Of a DNA stretch of 25,607 nt, positions 7,945-15,110 are shown one piece after another. The notes under the pieces are model-generated. The model had not been told where the DNA came from. It worked only from the letters and a program-made list of their open reading frames with translations, and ran no database searches. Position numbers and translations under genes: made by a program. Source of the DNA: a virus; the IMG/VR virus record IMGVR_UViG_3300030119_000573, positions 1-25,607 of that record. One strand, 5' to 3'. Each line of letters opens with the position of its first letter. Position 1 is the first letter of the stretch.

Positions 7945-10376
7945 TTCTCGGCCCCCATGCTGATCGTGCCGCCGCTACCCGTGGGCTGCATGCCTGCCTG
8001 CCGCGCCTCGCGGGCGTTCTCGCGCTCGACACCGATTTCCGCGGCGAGCTTGCGCTCCGCGCTGGCGGCCTTCGTGTTCTCGGCAGCGATCTTGACCTGG
8101 GCGTCGAGCTCCTTGGTCTTGAACATGGCCTGGATTTCTTCGAGCTTGATTTCCCGGTTCTGCGCCAGCTGCATCATTTCGCCGCGCATGCGCATCTGCG
8201 CGATCAGCATGTCGTTGTCCGACACGCGCAGCTTCGCATCGTTGTCCATCTGCGCCACCTGCAGCGCGGTCTGCGAGCGCAATTCTTCGGGGCTGGCCGA
8301 TTCCTCGCCCTCGCTCTCGGCCATCTGGCCCAGCTTCTCGAGATATTCCTCCTTCTCGAGCAGGACGTCGGCCGGGTTGATGTTCATGGCCTGCAGCACG
8401 AGGCGCATGGCCTCGTATGCTTTGAGCGCCACGCCAAGGATCGGGTGCGTCGAGAACTTCTCGACGATCGCAAGCATCTGCTCGGCCTGCATTTCGCGCA
8501 CGAGCAGTACGCTCGTCCCGCGCGCCTCGATCGTCATGTCGCCTTTGATCGCGTCCTTCTCGGAGAACTGCATGTTGAAGTCGTAGGCGCGGCGAATGGT
8601 CGGCTCGGTAATGTCGTCGTCCCAATTCTTGACCACGCGGCGGAAGACCACGTTCGCCGAATTGAACAGCATCGACATACCGCCGGCCGTCTTGGTGACA
8701 TGCGCGCCCTGCTCGCCCTGGGCGATGAGCGGCATCGACACAGCTTCATCCACGAACCGCAGCGCAAGCTGGATGATCGCGGCCAACTGCTCCTGATTGA
8801 TCGGGATATTGAAGGTCTGGAACGGCGCCTCTTTGCGCCCGGTCGCGTTCTTGACCCACTGCCACACCTTGCGCGGCATGAGCTTCCAGTTGCCGTCTTC
8901 GGGCTCCACCTGCGTCTTGTCGATCACGACTTGCGGCCCGACCGATAGCCCGGCGTTGTCCATCATCATGCGGACGGCCGAATTGAGCATGTCCTGTTCG
9001 TGGCGAATGAGGTGCGGCACGCCGACGGCGCCGAGAATGGAGGCTTCCGCCTTCTCGAACGGGAACACCGAATAGATGAAATCCCCGCGATCGAGCAGGT
9101 AATCTTCCTCGAGTTTGAGCAGGCGATTGCCGCAGAAGAAACAGCGGATCATGCGCGCGTCCAACGGGTCTTCGCCGTCAACACGATCGGCATCGTCGTA
9201 CCGGCCCAGCGCGCGCAGCATGCGGGCAACGCTCTCGTTCTCGAGCGTGCCGTAGTATTCCCAGATGAGGTAGCGCCCCTTGGCGGCCTGGCCGGTGTCG
9301 CCTGTGTCGCCGTCGTTCTCGAGCCCGCGAAGCTCGGTGAGGAAGTTGAGGTCGCTGCTGCCGCCCGTGTTGTTCTGATCGGGGCCTTCCTCGAGCAGGA
9401 TCTTCACCGCGTCCTTGTCGAAGCCCAGCGTGCGGGTGAGCTCGCGCAGCTTCTTCTTGTTCGGCAAGTGCCGCTCGAAGATGTAGCTCGCCTCGTGGAC
9501 CTCGGCCGCATCGGGGTCGGGGAAGAAATGCCACGGATCCACGCGCCGGAAGGTCGGCACGTTGTCGTTGCCCGCCTCGAGCGCGAAGGTACTCGCCTGC
9601 TGACCCTGCGCCCCGGCCTTCACCCAGCGCTTGCGGCCCGACGAGGTGATGACGGGCCCCTTGAAGATCCCCGAGCCCAGCTTGACCGCATCCATGATGA
9701 CGTCGCGGCACATCGCGGGATAGCGTGCCTCGGTCAGCTGGTCGTCGATTTCCCGCTCCATGGCGGCCGCGCGCTTGCGCGCTTCTTCCAGCACCTTCTG
9801 GCTTTGGTCGTAATGGTCGCGCAGCCGCTTGGCGCTGGCCGCTGCCTGCCCGGCAATCTGCGCGTGGATGGGGTCGGGTTCCTCGCCTGCATCGACCGCC
9901 GAATTGTGCTCGCCGATCGCAGTTTCGGCGCGCTCGTCCATCGCCTCGGCTTCCTTGACCGCGGCCTGCGCGTCTTCGGTGAGCTCGGGCACGGGCGTGG
10001 GGTCGATTCCCCAATTGCGCTCATCATTCGGGAACAGCATGTCGCCCAGCCGGGCCGCCCAGGCGTTCGTCTTGGGGCGCGTGATGTTGAGAAATATCTT
10101 GGAGCGATGCTCGTCGCTCTGCAGGATGGCGCTGGTCTTGCCGTCGTAATTGCCGTGGAACTGGCGCAGATCGTCCAGCCAGCGTTCTTCGGTAAGCTTG
10201 CGCCGCTGCACCGCCTCGGCGGCGAGGGACTGCAATTCTTTCAGGAGCGGCTGCGCAGCCTCCTGCATTTCCTTGCGCTCACTCAAGGTATAGCGGCGTC
10301 CCTTGGTCGGGTTTACCCCGTCCTCCTTGGCGAAGTCGGTCTTCGGCATTTCGGCAGTGCCGGGTGCATAGCTCAT
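7941..10376 (-). CDS. Portal protein (811 aa)
   Basis: The chosen start is the ATG at 10376 (MSYAPGTAEMPKTD...), 2 nt after the terminase stop; the frame stays open upstream but there overlaps the terminase gene. The protein has 'RSKIFLNITRPKTNAWAARLGDMLFPNDERNWGIDPTP', typical of large podoviral portals. The wing/stem part includes 'VVFRRVVKNWDDDITEPTIRRAYDFNMQF'. The last ~150 residues form a long charged, Met/Gln/Glu-rich helix like the barrel of long portals. A helical insertion at about residues 110-190 is rich in Glu and Ala. The 12-mer portal docks the terminase and forms the DNA channel. Placement between terminase and scaffold agrees. Confidence 0.92.
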   Translation of the reverse strand: MSYAPGTAEMPKTDFAKEDGVNPTKGRRYTLSERKEMQEAAQPLLKELQSLAAEAVQRRKLTEERWLDDLRQFHGNYDGKTSAILQSDEHRSKIFLNITRPKTNAWAARLGDMLFPNDERNWGIDPTPVPELTEDAQAAVKEAEAMDERAETAIGEHNSAVDAGEEPDPIHAQIAGQAAASAKRLRDHYDQSQKVLEEARKRAAAMEREIDDQLTEARYPAMCRDVIMDAVKLGSGIFKGPVITSSGRKRWVKAGAQGQQASTFALEAGNDNVPTFRRVDPWHFFPDPDAAEVHEASYIFERHLPNKKKLRELTRTLGFDKDAVKILLEEGPDQNNTGGSSDLNFLTELRGLENDGDTGDTGQAAKGRYLIWEYYGTLENESVARMLRALGRYDDADRVDGEDPLDARMIRCFFCGNRLLKLEEDYLLDRGDFIYSVFPFEKAEASILGAVGVPHLIRHEQDMLNSAVRMMMDNAGLSVGPQVVIDKTQVEPEDGNWKLMPRKVWQWVKNATGRKEAPFQTFNIPINQEQLAAIIQLALRFVDEAVSMPLIAQGEQGAHVTKTAGGMSMLFNSANVVFRRVVKNWDDDITEPTIRRAYDFNMQFSEKDAIKGDMTIEARGTSVLLVREMQAEQMLAIVEKFSTHPILGVALKAYEAMRLVLQAMNINPADVLLEKEEYLEKLGQMAESEGEESASPEELRSQTALQVAQMDNDAKLRVSDNDMLIAQMRMRGEMMQLAQNREIKLEEIQAMFKTKELDAQVKIAAENTKAASAERKLAAEIGVERENAREARQAGMQPTGSGGTISMGAEK

Positions 10377-10378
10377 CG

Positions 10379-11125
10379 TCAGTACCCCCCTCGGGAATTG
10401 GCAATCTGAAACCCGCCGCTGGTGTTGCGCTTCTTGGCGGGAGGCATGGAAAAGACCTTGTGCCGCATGCGGACGAGGTAGCGGGTGGCGTCCATCAGGT
10501 GATCGTGCGCCTTGATGATCGCGCCCTTCTCGTCGCGGCGGTAAAGCCGGTGTTCGGACAGCCAGTTGACGCAGGAGGTGAAGACCTTGAGCCGACCGGT
10601 CGAAAGCATCTGGAACACTTCGACGAGCCCGGCCTCGACCGTGTTGTCGGCCATGATGAGAGATAGGCCGAGCTCGGTGTACGCATCGAGCAGCGCCTCG
10701 CCGTCCTTCTGGTTGCGGCCGCGCGATGCCGGGTCGATCGTGCCCTGCAGCCATTCGCCCCGGGCCTTGATCGCATCGGCATGCACCGAGGGCTCGGCCA
10801 TGCCGCGGTAATGCTCGGCGTAGATGTAGAGCACGTCTGCATCGCGGTCCCACGCGCCGAACGGCGCCGCGGTCTTTTTCCAGCCGACGTCGAGCCCGTA
10901 GGCTTTCCACCAATGCGAGGGGATGGCGAAGGGGGCGACGGTGAACTCGCTCTGCGCGATCGGGTAGATTGCACCCGCGCCCAGGCTAGGAGTGCCCTTC
11001 GAGCGCGCGTCCCGCAGGTGGACGGGCGTGTTCTCGAGCATTTCCTCTGTGGTCTTTTGGTCGAGGTGGGCCACGTCATCCCACCCCGCTTGGACCATGT
11101 ACTTCGAGGAATTGACGGCGGGCAC
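10379..11125 (-). CDS. terL: Large terminase, C-terminal nuclease part (separate ORF, 248 aa)
   Basis: This ORF carries only the nuclease half of a large terminase. It runs from a conserved linker 'NSSKYMVQAGWDDVAHLD' through 'GLDVGWKKTAA' (Asp79), 'TIDPASRGR' (Asp131) and 'DHLMDATRYL' (Asp212). These are the three acidic positions expected for the RNase H-like, metal-binding nuclease. The only start near the beginning is a GTG at 11125, with no good ribosome site and an in-frame TGA two codons upstream. The ATPase half lies upstream, beyond an insert encoding a DUF2829 protein. Either two subunits assemble, or the halves are joined at RNA or protein level. The sequence alone does not decide this. 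Confidence 0.88.
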   Translation of the reverse strand: MPAVNSSKYMVQAGWDDVAHLDQKTTEEMLENTPVHLRDARSKGTPSLGAGAIYPIAQSEFTVAPFAIPSHWWKAYGLDVGWKKTAAPFGAWDRDADVLYIYAEHYRGMAEPSVHADAIKARGEWLQGTIDPASRGRNQKDGEALLDAYTELGLSLIMADNTVEAGLVEVFQMLSTGRLKVFTSCVNWLSEHRLYRRDEKGAIIKAHDHLMDATRYLVRMRHKVFSMPPAKKRNTSGGFQIANSRGGY

Positions 11126-11204
11126 GGATCACGGCTGACCTGTGTGGTCGTTTCGGTGAGCTAGATTGCTCCCGTGTCTATGGTGCCCGCCCCCCAGCAT
11201 CGGC

Positions 11205-11711
11205 TTAGTCGAGGATGCACCAATCCTCGGCGAGCGCGTCGGACTGCGAGCAGACCCACGGCACCACGTCGTTCTGCGCAGTCTTCATGGCGATGTAATC
11301 GCGGTACGGGACCATATCGTCGGGGAAGATGCCCTGCATCGTGCCGAGCGTGTTGCGACCGGCCGGGTAGCTGGCGGCCGGGACGTAGTAGAGGAACATG
11401 CCCTTGCCGTTCCATCCGGTGCGCGTGACGCGCTTGCCGTCCTTGAGCGCCATGATCGTATCGCCGAACGTCATGGATCCGCTGGCGCGGTAGGAACGTT
11501 CGAACACGGCGCGAGGCGACCACGAGATATAGCCCTTGTGATCGGGATGATTGCTTTCGCCGCCGTCGATATACTCGACGAGATAGCCATCGTCGGCCCC
11601 ATCTTCGTCGGCGGGAAGCTCCCAGCCGCGATAGTCGTTGTAATCCTGCCGGGACATGGGCGTGGCGAGGATCGCCTTGTGCCCGATGTAGAAAGCTGGC
11701 TCGCTGCGCAT
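11205..11711 (-). CDS. DUF2829 / Tad2-like anti-Thoeris protein with an N-terminal extra domain (168 aa)
   Basis: The chosen start is the ATG at 11711, preceded by GGAGG at ideal spacing; the longer in-frame start would place an operator inside the gene. Residues ~80-168 match the DUF2829 pattern: 'MTFGDTIMALKDGKRVTRTGWNGKGMFL...', then 'YIAMKTAQNDVVPWVCSQSDALAEDWCIL'. DUF2829 is the Tad2 family, which binds and sequesters the signalling molecule made by Thoeris TIR proteins. Residues 1-75 form a second small domain (YIGHK...NDYRGWELPADE...GYLVEYIDGG...YISWSP) that I have seen fused to DUF2829 in phage proteins. The gene sits between the two halves of the large terminase and has its own operator-bearing promoter region. 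Binding activity in this protein is inferred from family. Confidence 0.85.
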   Translation of the reverse strand: MRSEPAFYIGHKAILATPMSRQDYNDYRGWELPADEDGADDGYLVEYIDGGESNHPDHKGYISWSPRAVFERSYRASGSMTFGDTIMALKDGKRVTRTGWNGKGMFLYYVPAASYPAGRNTLGTMQGIFPDDMVPYRDYIAMKTAQNDVVPWVCSQSDALAEDWCILD

Positions 11712-11745
11712 GCAATCCTCCGCATCAATGGGGGTGTGTCGAGCC

Positions 11746-11792
11746 GTCCATATACGACATATCGCGCATTTCACCAACTGTCACATATGGAC
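11746..11792 (-). promoter_or_regulatory. Putative promoter region of the DUF2829 gene with two repressor-like operators
   Basis: Two 13-bp sites, GTCCATATACGAC (11746-11758) and GTCACATATGGAC (11780-11792), each differ at a few positions from the immunity-region consensus GTCCANNNTGGAC. Their starts are 34 bp apart, as for the operator pair next to the repressor. On the minus strand a GTGACA (-35-like) and a weak TATGTC (-10-like), 17 bp apart, lie within or between the sites. A bound repressor would therefore block transcription of the DUF2829 gene. Confidence 0.55.
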
Positions 11793-11832
11793 AATCGCAC
11801 ACGGGTGCGCTAACCCGTCGTCAGCGACCCGG

Positions 11833-11869
11833 AAGGCCCGTCCCTCTCTCCATTGGGGGCGGGCCTTTT
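11833..11869 (+). terminator. Strong GC hairpin abutting the terminase ATPase-half stop
   Basis: An 8-bp perfect stem AAGGCCCG/CGGGCCTT, extendable inward by about 4-5 pairs (TCCC with GGGG), lies directly next to the stop codon at 11869. On the plus strand it ends in TTTTC, so its terminator polarity is rightward. On the minus strand, the direction of the surrounding genes, there is no T-run after the stem. Over about 36 bp it may block antisense transcription or mark one end of the inserted segment. Confidence 0.5.
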
Positions 11870-13719
11870 CATTCCCCGGGGCGCATGTCCTGTGGCAGGA
11901 ATTGCAGCACGTTTTCCGACAATCCCTTGAGCGGCGTGAACGTCGTCATCACGATGCCGCGCGTCGTCGCGGTACGGATCAGGCATTCGGAATAGACGTC
12001 GAGCGGGCATTCCTCGTCGAGCCAGATCAATTCCTTGGCCGTCCCCTGGAAACTGCGGCGCCCTTGGTCGAACGACTTGAACGCGAGCGATGACCATTGC
12101 CCCGATGTGTGCTGGATCGGCACGGTGTCGGCGAGATCCTGCACGCCCGCCTTCCACTTGGGCTGGCCGATGCACTCGCGCGGGATCAGGCCCGAGCCAT
12201 CGAACGCCTTGCGCCCGTCCTTGCCGGTGGTCACCTCGCCCAGCAATTCCAGCTGGATAATGTCGCGCGTCGTTTCGTTGGTGTCGCCCGCCACCCATGC
12301 GCGTATGCGCTTGTTGAAGCGCGCGCCCTCCCACCAGTGGGGATATTTGCCGGTTAGGTGCGCGGTTGTCTCGTAAGCGCCGGCCACGGTGTTGTGCGTG
12401 ACGATGAAATCGCGGGTCAGATAGAGGCTGTCCTGTGCTTCGACCTTGATGCAGGTGCATTCGGCCTGTCCCGCGGGCTCGATCGCTTCGATCATCACCC
12501 CGCGCATCCGCCTGCCCGCGAAACGCTGGTGTTTCGCCTTGCGCTCCAGGCGGAAAATGTTGTGCGCTGATGCCGCTAGATGCACGCGCCAAGAGCAATG
12601 CAACTCGCCGCGATACCTGCCGTTCTTCGGGAGAACCCGCGCGTTCATACCAAGGCTGCGCGCAAGGCTTGCTACGTCCTCGCATAGATCGCGGTTCACC
12701 GAGTAGAATTGCCGGGCGCCGGTTGCCTTACTGCACGACCCGTCAGTGTCCATCAGCCCTTGTAGCACCGCGAGCCGGTCCGCTTCCGAGGCCAGCATGT
12801 ATTCGGCCGGCACTCGCTTATTGTGCGACGTCTTGCCAGCCATGCCGAGCCCGTCGAGAACTTGGCGCAGGAAGTTGTGATGGTGGCCGCCCACTTTCAC
12901 GGTCGTTGCGAAATGCCATGTGCAGTCCCCGACGCGGCGCAGATCGCAAGCGAACGCAGCGGCCTGTTGGCGAAGGTACGATTCCTGTTCGGCGAAATCA
13001 TCATCCTGCATCGAAAGCAGCACGCGGTCGGTGGACAAGCCGCCATCGCCCAGCAACACGCCAATCAAGTACGGGTCGGCGGGCAATTCAGGGCGGTCAG
13101 CATAGGTGACGCTCGGCCGTTGCGGAAGCATCCACCGTTCACCCTTGAGGATTCGCGCCATCAACTCACGCGCGGTCAGGGTTTGCTCGGGCGCCGTGCG
13201 CCCACCGGACACGGGGCGCGCGGTCCATAGATGATCGAGGTCGCAGCGCGTGGTTGATCCATCAGACATTCGCACGGTGACAATCTCGCGCGCGCCTTGC
13301 GGGAATACACCTGCCACGCGGGTAGGCTTGCCATCGGCGCCGATCACCTCGTCGCCCAGGCGCAGCGTGCCCATGGGGGCGAATCCGTGCGGGGTCAGAA
13401 CGGGCTCGTCGTTCGGTTGAGCCTTCCCGACGCGGTTCGCAGCCATGAAGCAGCGTTCGCGGTACTCCTTGCCGACGCGGAAGAACTCGAGGTGCTTGGG
13501 GTAGAGCTCGCGGCGCAGCGGGCCGGTGTCGGGGAAGAGGTCGTTGAACTTGTTGAACCGGGCGCGATCCTCGTCGCGCAGGATGGGCAGGAGCATTGCC
13601 TCGATCGTGTCGTCGTCGAGCTCGCGCACGAGCGCATCGGGGTCGAGGTCAGCCAGGGCAATCCCGCGCTGCTTGGCGATCGGCTCGAGCAGCGCGCGTA
13701 GGTCGTCGATCGCGGCCAT
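11869..13719 (-). CDS. terL: Large terminase ATPase part containing an in-frame intein (616 aa precursor)
   Basis: Starts at the ATG at 13719, sharing one base with the small-terminase stop (TGATG). Residues 1-99 are the N-extein, ending in the Walker A half 'MAANRVGK'. Residues 100-443 are an intein. Residues 444-616 resume with 'TVAGAYETTAHLTGKYPHWWEG', so the rejoined P-loop reads NRVGKT. They include the Walker B-like segment 'ELIWLDEE' and a 'TTFTPLKGLSE' motif typical of this terminase family. The ORF stops at the ATPase/nuclease boundary (...MRPGE), and the nuclease half is encoded at 10379-11125. Splicing is needed to restore the nucleotide-binding lysine-threonine step, so packaging activity should depend on it. 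Spliced ATPase half would be about 272 aa. Confidence 0.92.
   Translation of the reverse strand: MAAIDDLRALLEPIAKQRGIALADLDPDALVRELDDDTIEAMLLPILRDEDRARFNKFNDLFPDTGPLRRELYPKHLEFFRVGKEYRERCFMAANRVGKAQPNDEPVLTPHGFAPMGTLRLGDEVIGADGKPTRVAGVFPQGAREIVTVRMSDGSTTRCDLDHLWTARPVSGGRTAPEQTLTARELMARILKGERWMLPQRPSVTYADRPELPADPYLIGVLLGDGGLSTDRVLLSMQDDDFAEQESYLRQQAAAFACDLRRVGDCTWHFATTVKVGGHHHNFLRQVLDGLGMAGKTSHNKRVPAEYMLASEADRLAVLQGLMDTDGSCSKATGARQFYSVNRDLCEDVASLARSLGMNARVLPKNGRYRGELHCSWRVHLAASAHNIFRLERKAKHQRFAGRRMRGVMIEAIEPAGQAECTCIKVEAQDSLYLTRDFIVTHNTVAGAYETTAHLTGKYPHWWEGARFNKRIRAWVAGDTNETTRDIIQLELLGEVTTGKDGRKAFDGSGLIPRECIGQPKWKAGVQDLADTVPIQHTSGQWSSLAFKSFDQGRRSFQGTAKELIWLDEECPLDVYSECLIRTATTRGIVMTTFTPLKGLSENVLQFLPQDMRPGE
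12391..13422 (-). mobile_element. Class 3-type intein with LAGLIDADG endonuclease, in Walker A of large terminase
   Basis: A 344-residue intein lies exactly between the Lys and Thr of the terminase P-loop. It starts with Ala, not Cys or Ser. It contains block B 'TTRCDLDHLW', with His followed two residues later by Trp. Block F is 'ECTCIKVEA', with Cys at the fourth position. Block G is 'FIVTHN', with Thr before the His-Asn pair, and the +1 extein residue is Thr. The Trp (block B), Cys (block F) and Thr (block G) triplet plus the non-nucleophilic first residue define class 3 inteins, which branch first through the block F Cys. Two dodecapeptide endonuclease motifs are intact in appearance: 'LIGVLLGDGG' and 'VLQGLMDTDG'. 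Homing activity is therefore plausible. Confidence 0.88.
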
Positions 13720-14297
13720 CAATGCTTCGTCGCTTGGTTCCCGAGGCCACGGCCGAGCACTTGCCCCAGCCGGTCGGCGAGCATGTTGCGCTTTTCGTCG
13801 AGGTCGAACCCGTCGAGGCTGGCGCTATCCACCGGCACGGCGACGGCGAGCGCAGCGGTGTTGGCCTTGGTGTAGACGTCGCCCATTTCCTTCGCGGCCT
13901 GCTCGAGCGCCATGCGCGCTTCCTTGAGGTCGCGGGCTTTCAGCGCCTTGCTGTGCAGGAGGGCGAGACGGCGAATCCGGTACGCCTTGTTGGCGATCGG
14001 CTCGGAGCTCACCTCCTTGAGGAAGGCGGCGCGGGTTTCCTCGAACAGGATCCGGCGCTTCTGATAGCTGCCGGCGCTTGTCGGGTCGTACTTCGTGATG
14101 GCCTGGCGGGAGAGCAGCGGCTCGTTATTGGGTCCAAGCATGTCCTCGGCAATCTCGGTCGGCGTGTCGAACATGGCGAGGCGCATGGTGATTTCATCCT
14201 TCTGCGCATCGGTGAGCACGTCGGCCTTGGCGCGCGACTTGGTCCGCGGCTTGGCGGGAGGGGGCTTCTTTGCCTTGGGTTTGGGGGTGCGAGCCAT
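13719..14297 (-). CDS. terS: Small terminase, DUF2280-like (192 aa)
   Basis: Contains 'LTDAQKDEITMRLAMFDTPTEIAED', 'LSRQAITKYDPTSAG', 'FEETRAAFLKEVSSEPIANKAYRIRRL' and 'LEQAAKEMGDVYT', the layout of DUF2280 proteins, which act as small terminase subunits recognising the packaging site. The first ~25 residues are strongly basic and Pro-rich (ARTPKPKAKKPPPAKPRTKSRAK), suiting DNA binding. The start at 14297 follows the previous stop by 7 nt; an alternative ATG at 14324 would add nine residues and overlap the upstream gene by 20 bp. It is immediately upstream of, and coupled to, the large terminase. Confidence 0.85.
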   Translation of the reverse strand: MARTPKPKAKKPPPAKPRTKSRAKADVLTDAQKDEITMRLAMFDTPTEIAEDMLGPNNEPLLSRQAITKYDPTSAGSYQKRRILFEETRAAFLKEVSSEPIANKAYRIRRLALLHSKALKARDLKEARMALEQAAKEMGDVYTKANTAALAVAVPVDSASLDGFDLDEKRNMLADRLGQVLGRGLGNQATKH

Positions 14298-14304
14298 GCG
14301 CGAA

Positions 14305-14880
14305 TTATCCGCTTTCTCGTCCATTTTGGCAAGTTGAAGCGAAGTATTCGGCCATTTCGTCAGCGCGCCTGCATGCGCGCCAATCAGCATTGCGCAGCTT
14401 GAGGACGGCGGTGAACCGCTTGCCTTCAAGGTGGCGCTCGTCGAACGCGACAAAAAACTGGTAGCGTTTGCCGTCCCGGGTGATCTTCCCTGTTGTCTTG
14501 CTCTCGAACACGGCCCCGAGCTCGCGCAGATCCACGCGCACTTGGTTCATGTTGCGCGCGATCACGGCCAGGCTTTCGATCTTCTCGGGCTCGGGCTGGA
14601 ACTCTTTAAGCGGAATGTGCTGCTCGCCCAGCATGGCGCCGGTTCCGTGGGCCAGCGCATCAATCGCGGTCCGCGCCTTGGCATGCATGGCGGCCATGTC
14701 CTCCATCAACGCCAGCGTATGCGGCTGGCCGATCACGTCCAGCACCCAAGGCGCGCGCGGCCTGCTCGCCTCGATCGCGGTCAGCTGCTCGATGATCGGC
14801 GCAGCTTCTTCGTCGGCGCGGCGGCGTATCTCGGCCAGTTGCTCGCGCAGTTGGGTTTCGAGGTCGGGTGTGTCGCTCAT
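14305..14880 (-). CDS. Unknown protein upstream of terminase (191 aa)
   Basis: The ATG at 14880 overlaps the preceding stop (ATGA). The N-terminal 45 residues are a charged helix (LETQLREQLAEIRRRADEEAAPIIEQL), followed by a helical middle section. A C-terminal part, 'FESKTTGKITRDGKRYQFFVAFDERHLEGKRFTAVLKLRNADWRACRRADEMAEYF', is basic and aromatic. No family is recognised. It sits in the coupled block between the lysis-like cassette and the terminases, so a role in packaging or nucleic acid binding is possible but unproven. Confidence 0.7.
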   Translation of the reverse strand: MSDTPDLETQLREQLAEIRRRADEEAAPIIEQLTAIEASRPRAPWVLDVIGQPHTLALMEDMAAMHAKARTAIDALAHGTGAMLGEQHIPLKEFQPEPEKIESLAVIARNMNQVRVDLRELGAVFESKTTGKITRDGKRYQFFVAFDERHLEGKRFTAVLKLRNADWRACRRADEMAEYFASTCQNGRESG

Positions 14881-15110
14881 CGGTTCTTCCTCCATTCCTT
14901 CCACGCTTTCGCGTGCTCGTGGCACAGATCCTTGCCCGGCGCGGGCGAGATTGCGCACCCTTCGCAGATCGGCTTGTCGCAGGTGCCGCCTTCCACCTTC
15001 CAATCGCAGAGCAGGCGCGCTTCGCGTCCGCATTTGCACTTGTGCTTGGTCGGCCGGTAGCAGACGAACCCGCGTGCGCCGTTGTCGAGCTCGATCGGCT
15101 TACAGACCAT
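14877..15110 (-). CDS. Cys-rich zinc-finger-like small protein (77 aa)
   Basis: A 77-residue protein with a possible zinc-binding pattern: 'HKCKCGREARLLCDW...GGTCDKPICEGCAISP...DLCHEH'. Nine Cys and several His are arranged in CxC, CxxxxC/CxxC and CxxH spacings, followed by a basic C-terminus (KAWKEWRKNR). The start (ATGGTCTGTA) overlaps the upstream lipoprotein gene by 11 bp. Likely structural zinc binding, perhaps DNA or protein binding. No specific family is recognised. Confidence 0.7.
   Translation of the reverse strand: MVCKPIELDNGARGFVCYRPTKHKCKCGREARLLCDWKVEGGTCDKPICEGCAISPAPGKDLCHEHAKAWKEWRKNR

Noticed and set aside
9000-10409. Long plus-strand frame opposite the portal gene
   Set aside because: Antisense shadow of the portal; no motif and no coupling to neighbours.
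7941-10913. Portal starting far upstream (990 codons)
   Set aside because: The first 179 codons overlap the terminase nuclease part and read as an Arg/His-rich shadow; the ATG at 10376 follows the terminase stop directly.
11821-11880. Hairpin as terminator of the leftward terminase transcript
   Set aside because: No T-run follows the stem on the minus strand; the TTTTC tail is on the plus strand. Kept only as a rightward-polarity hairpin.
11810-12685. 291-codon frame within the large terminase region
   Set aside because: Out of frame with the clear terminase/intein sequence and lacking domains.
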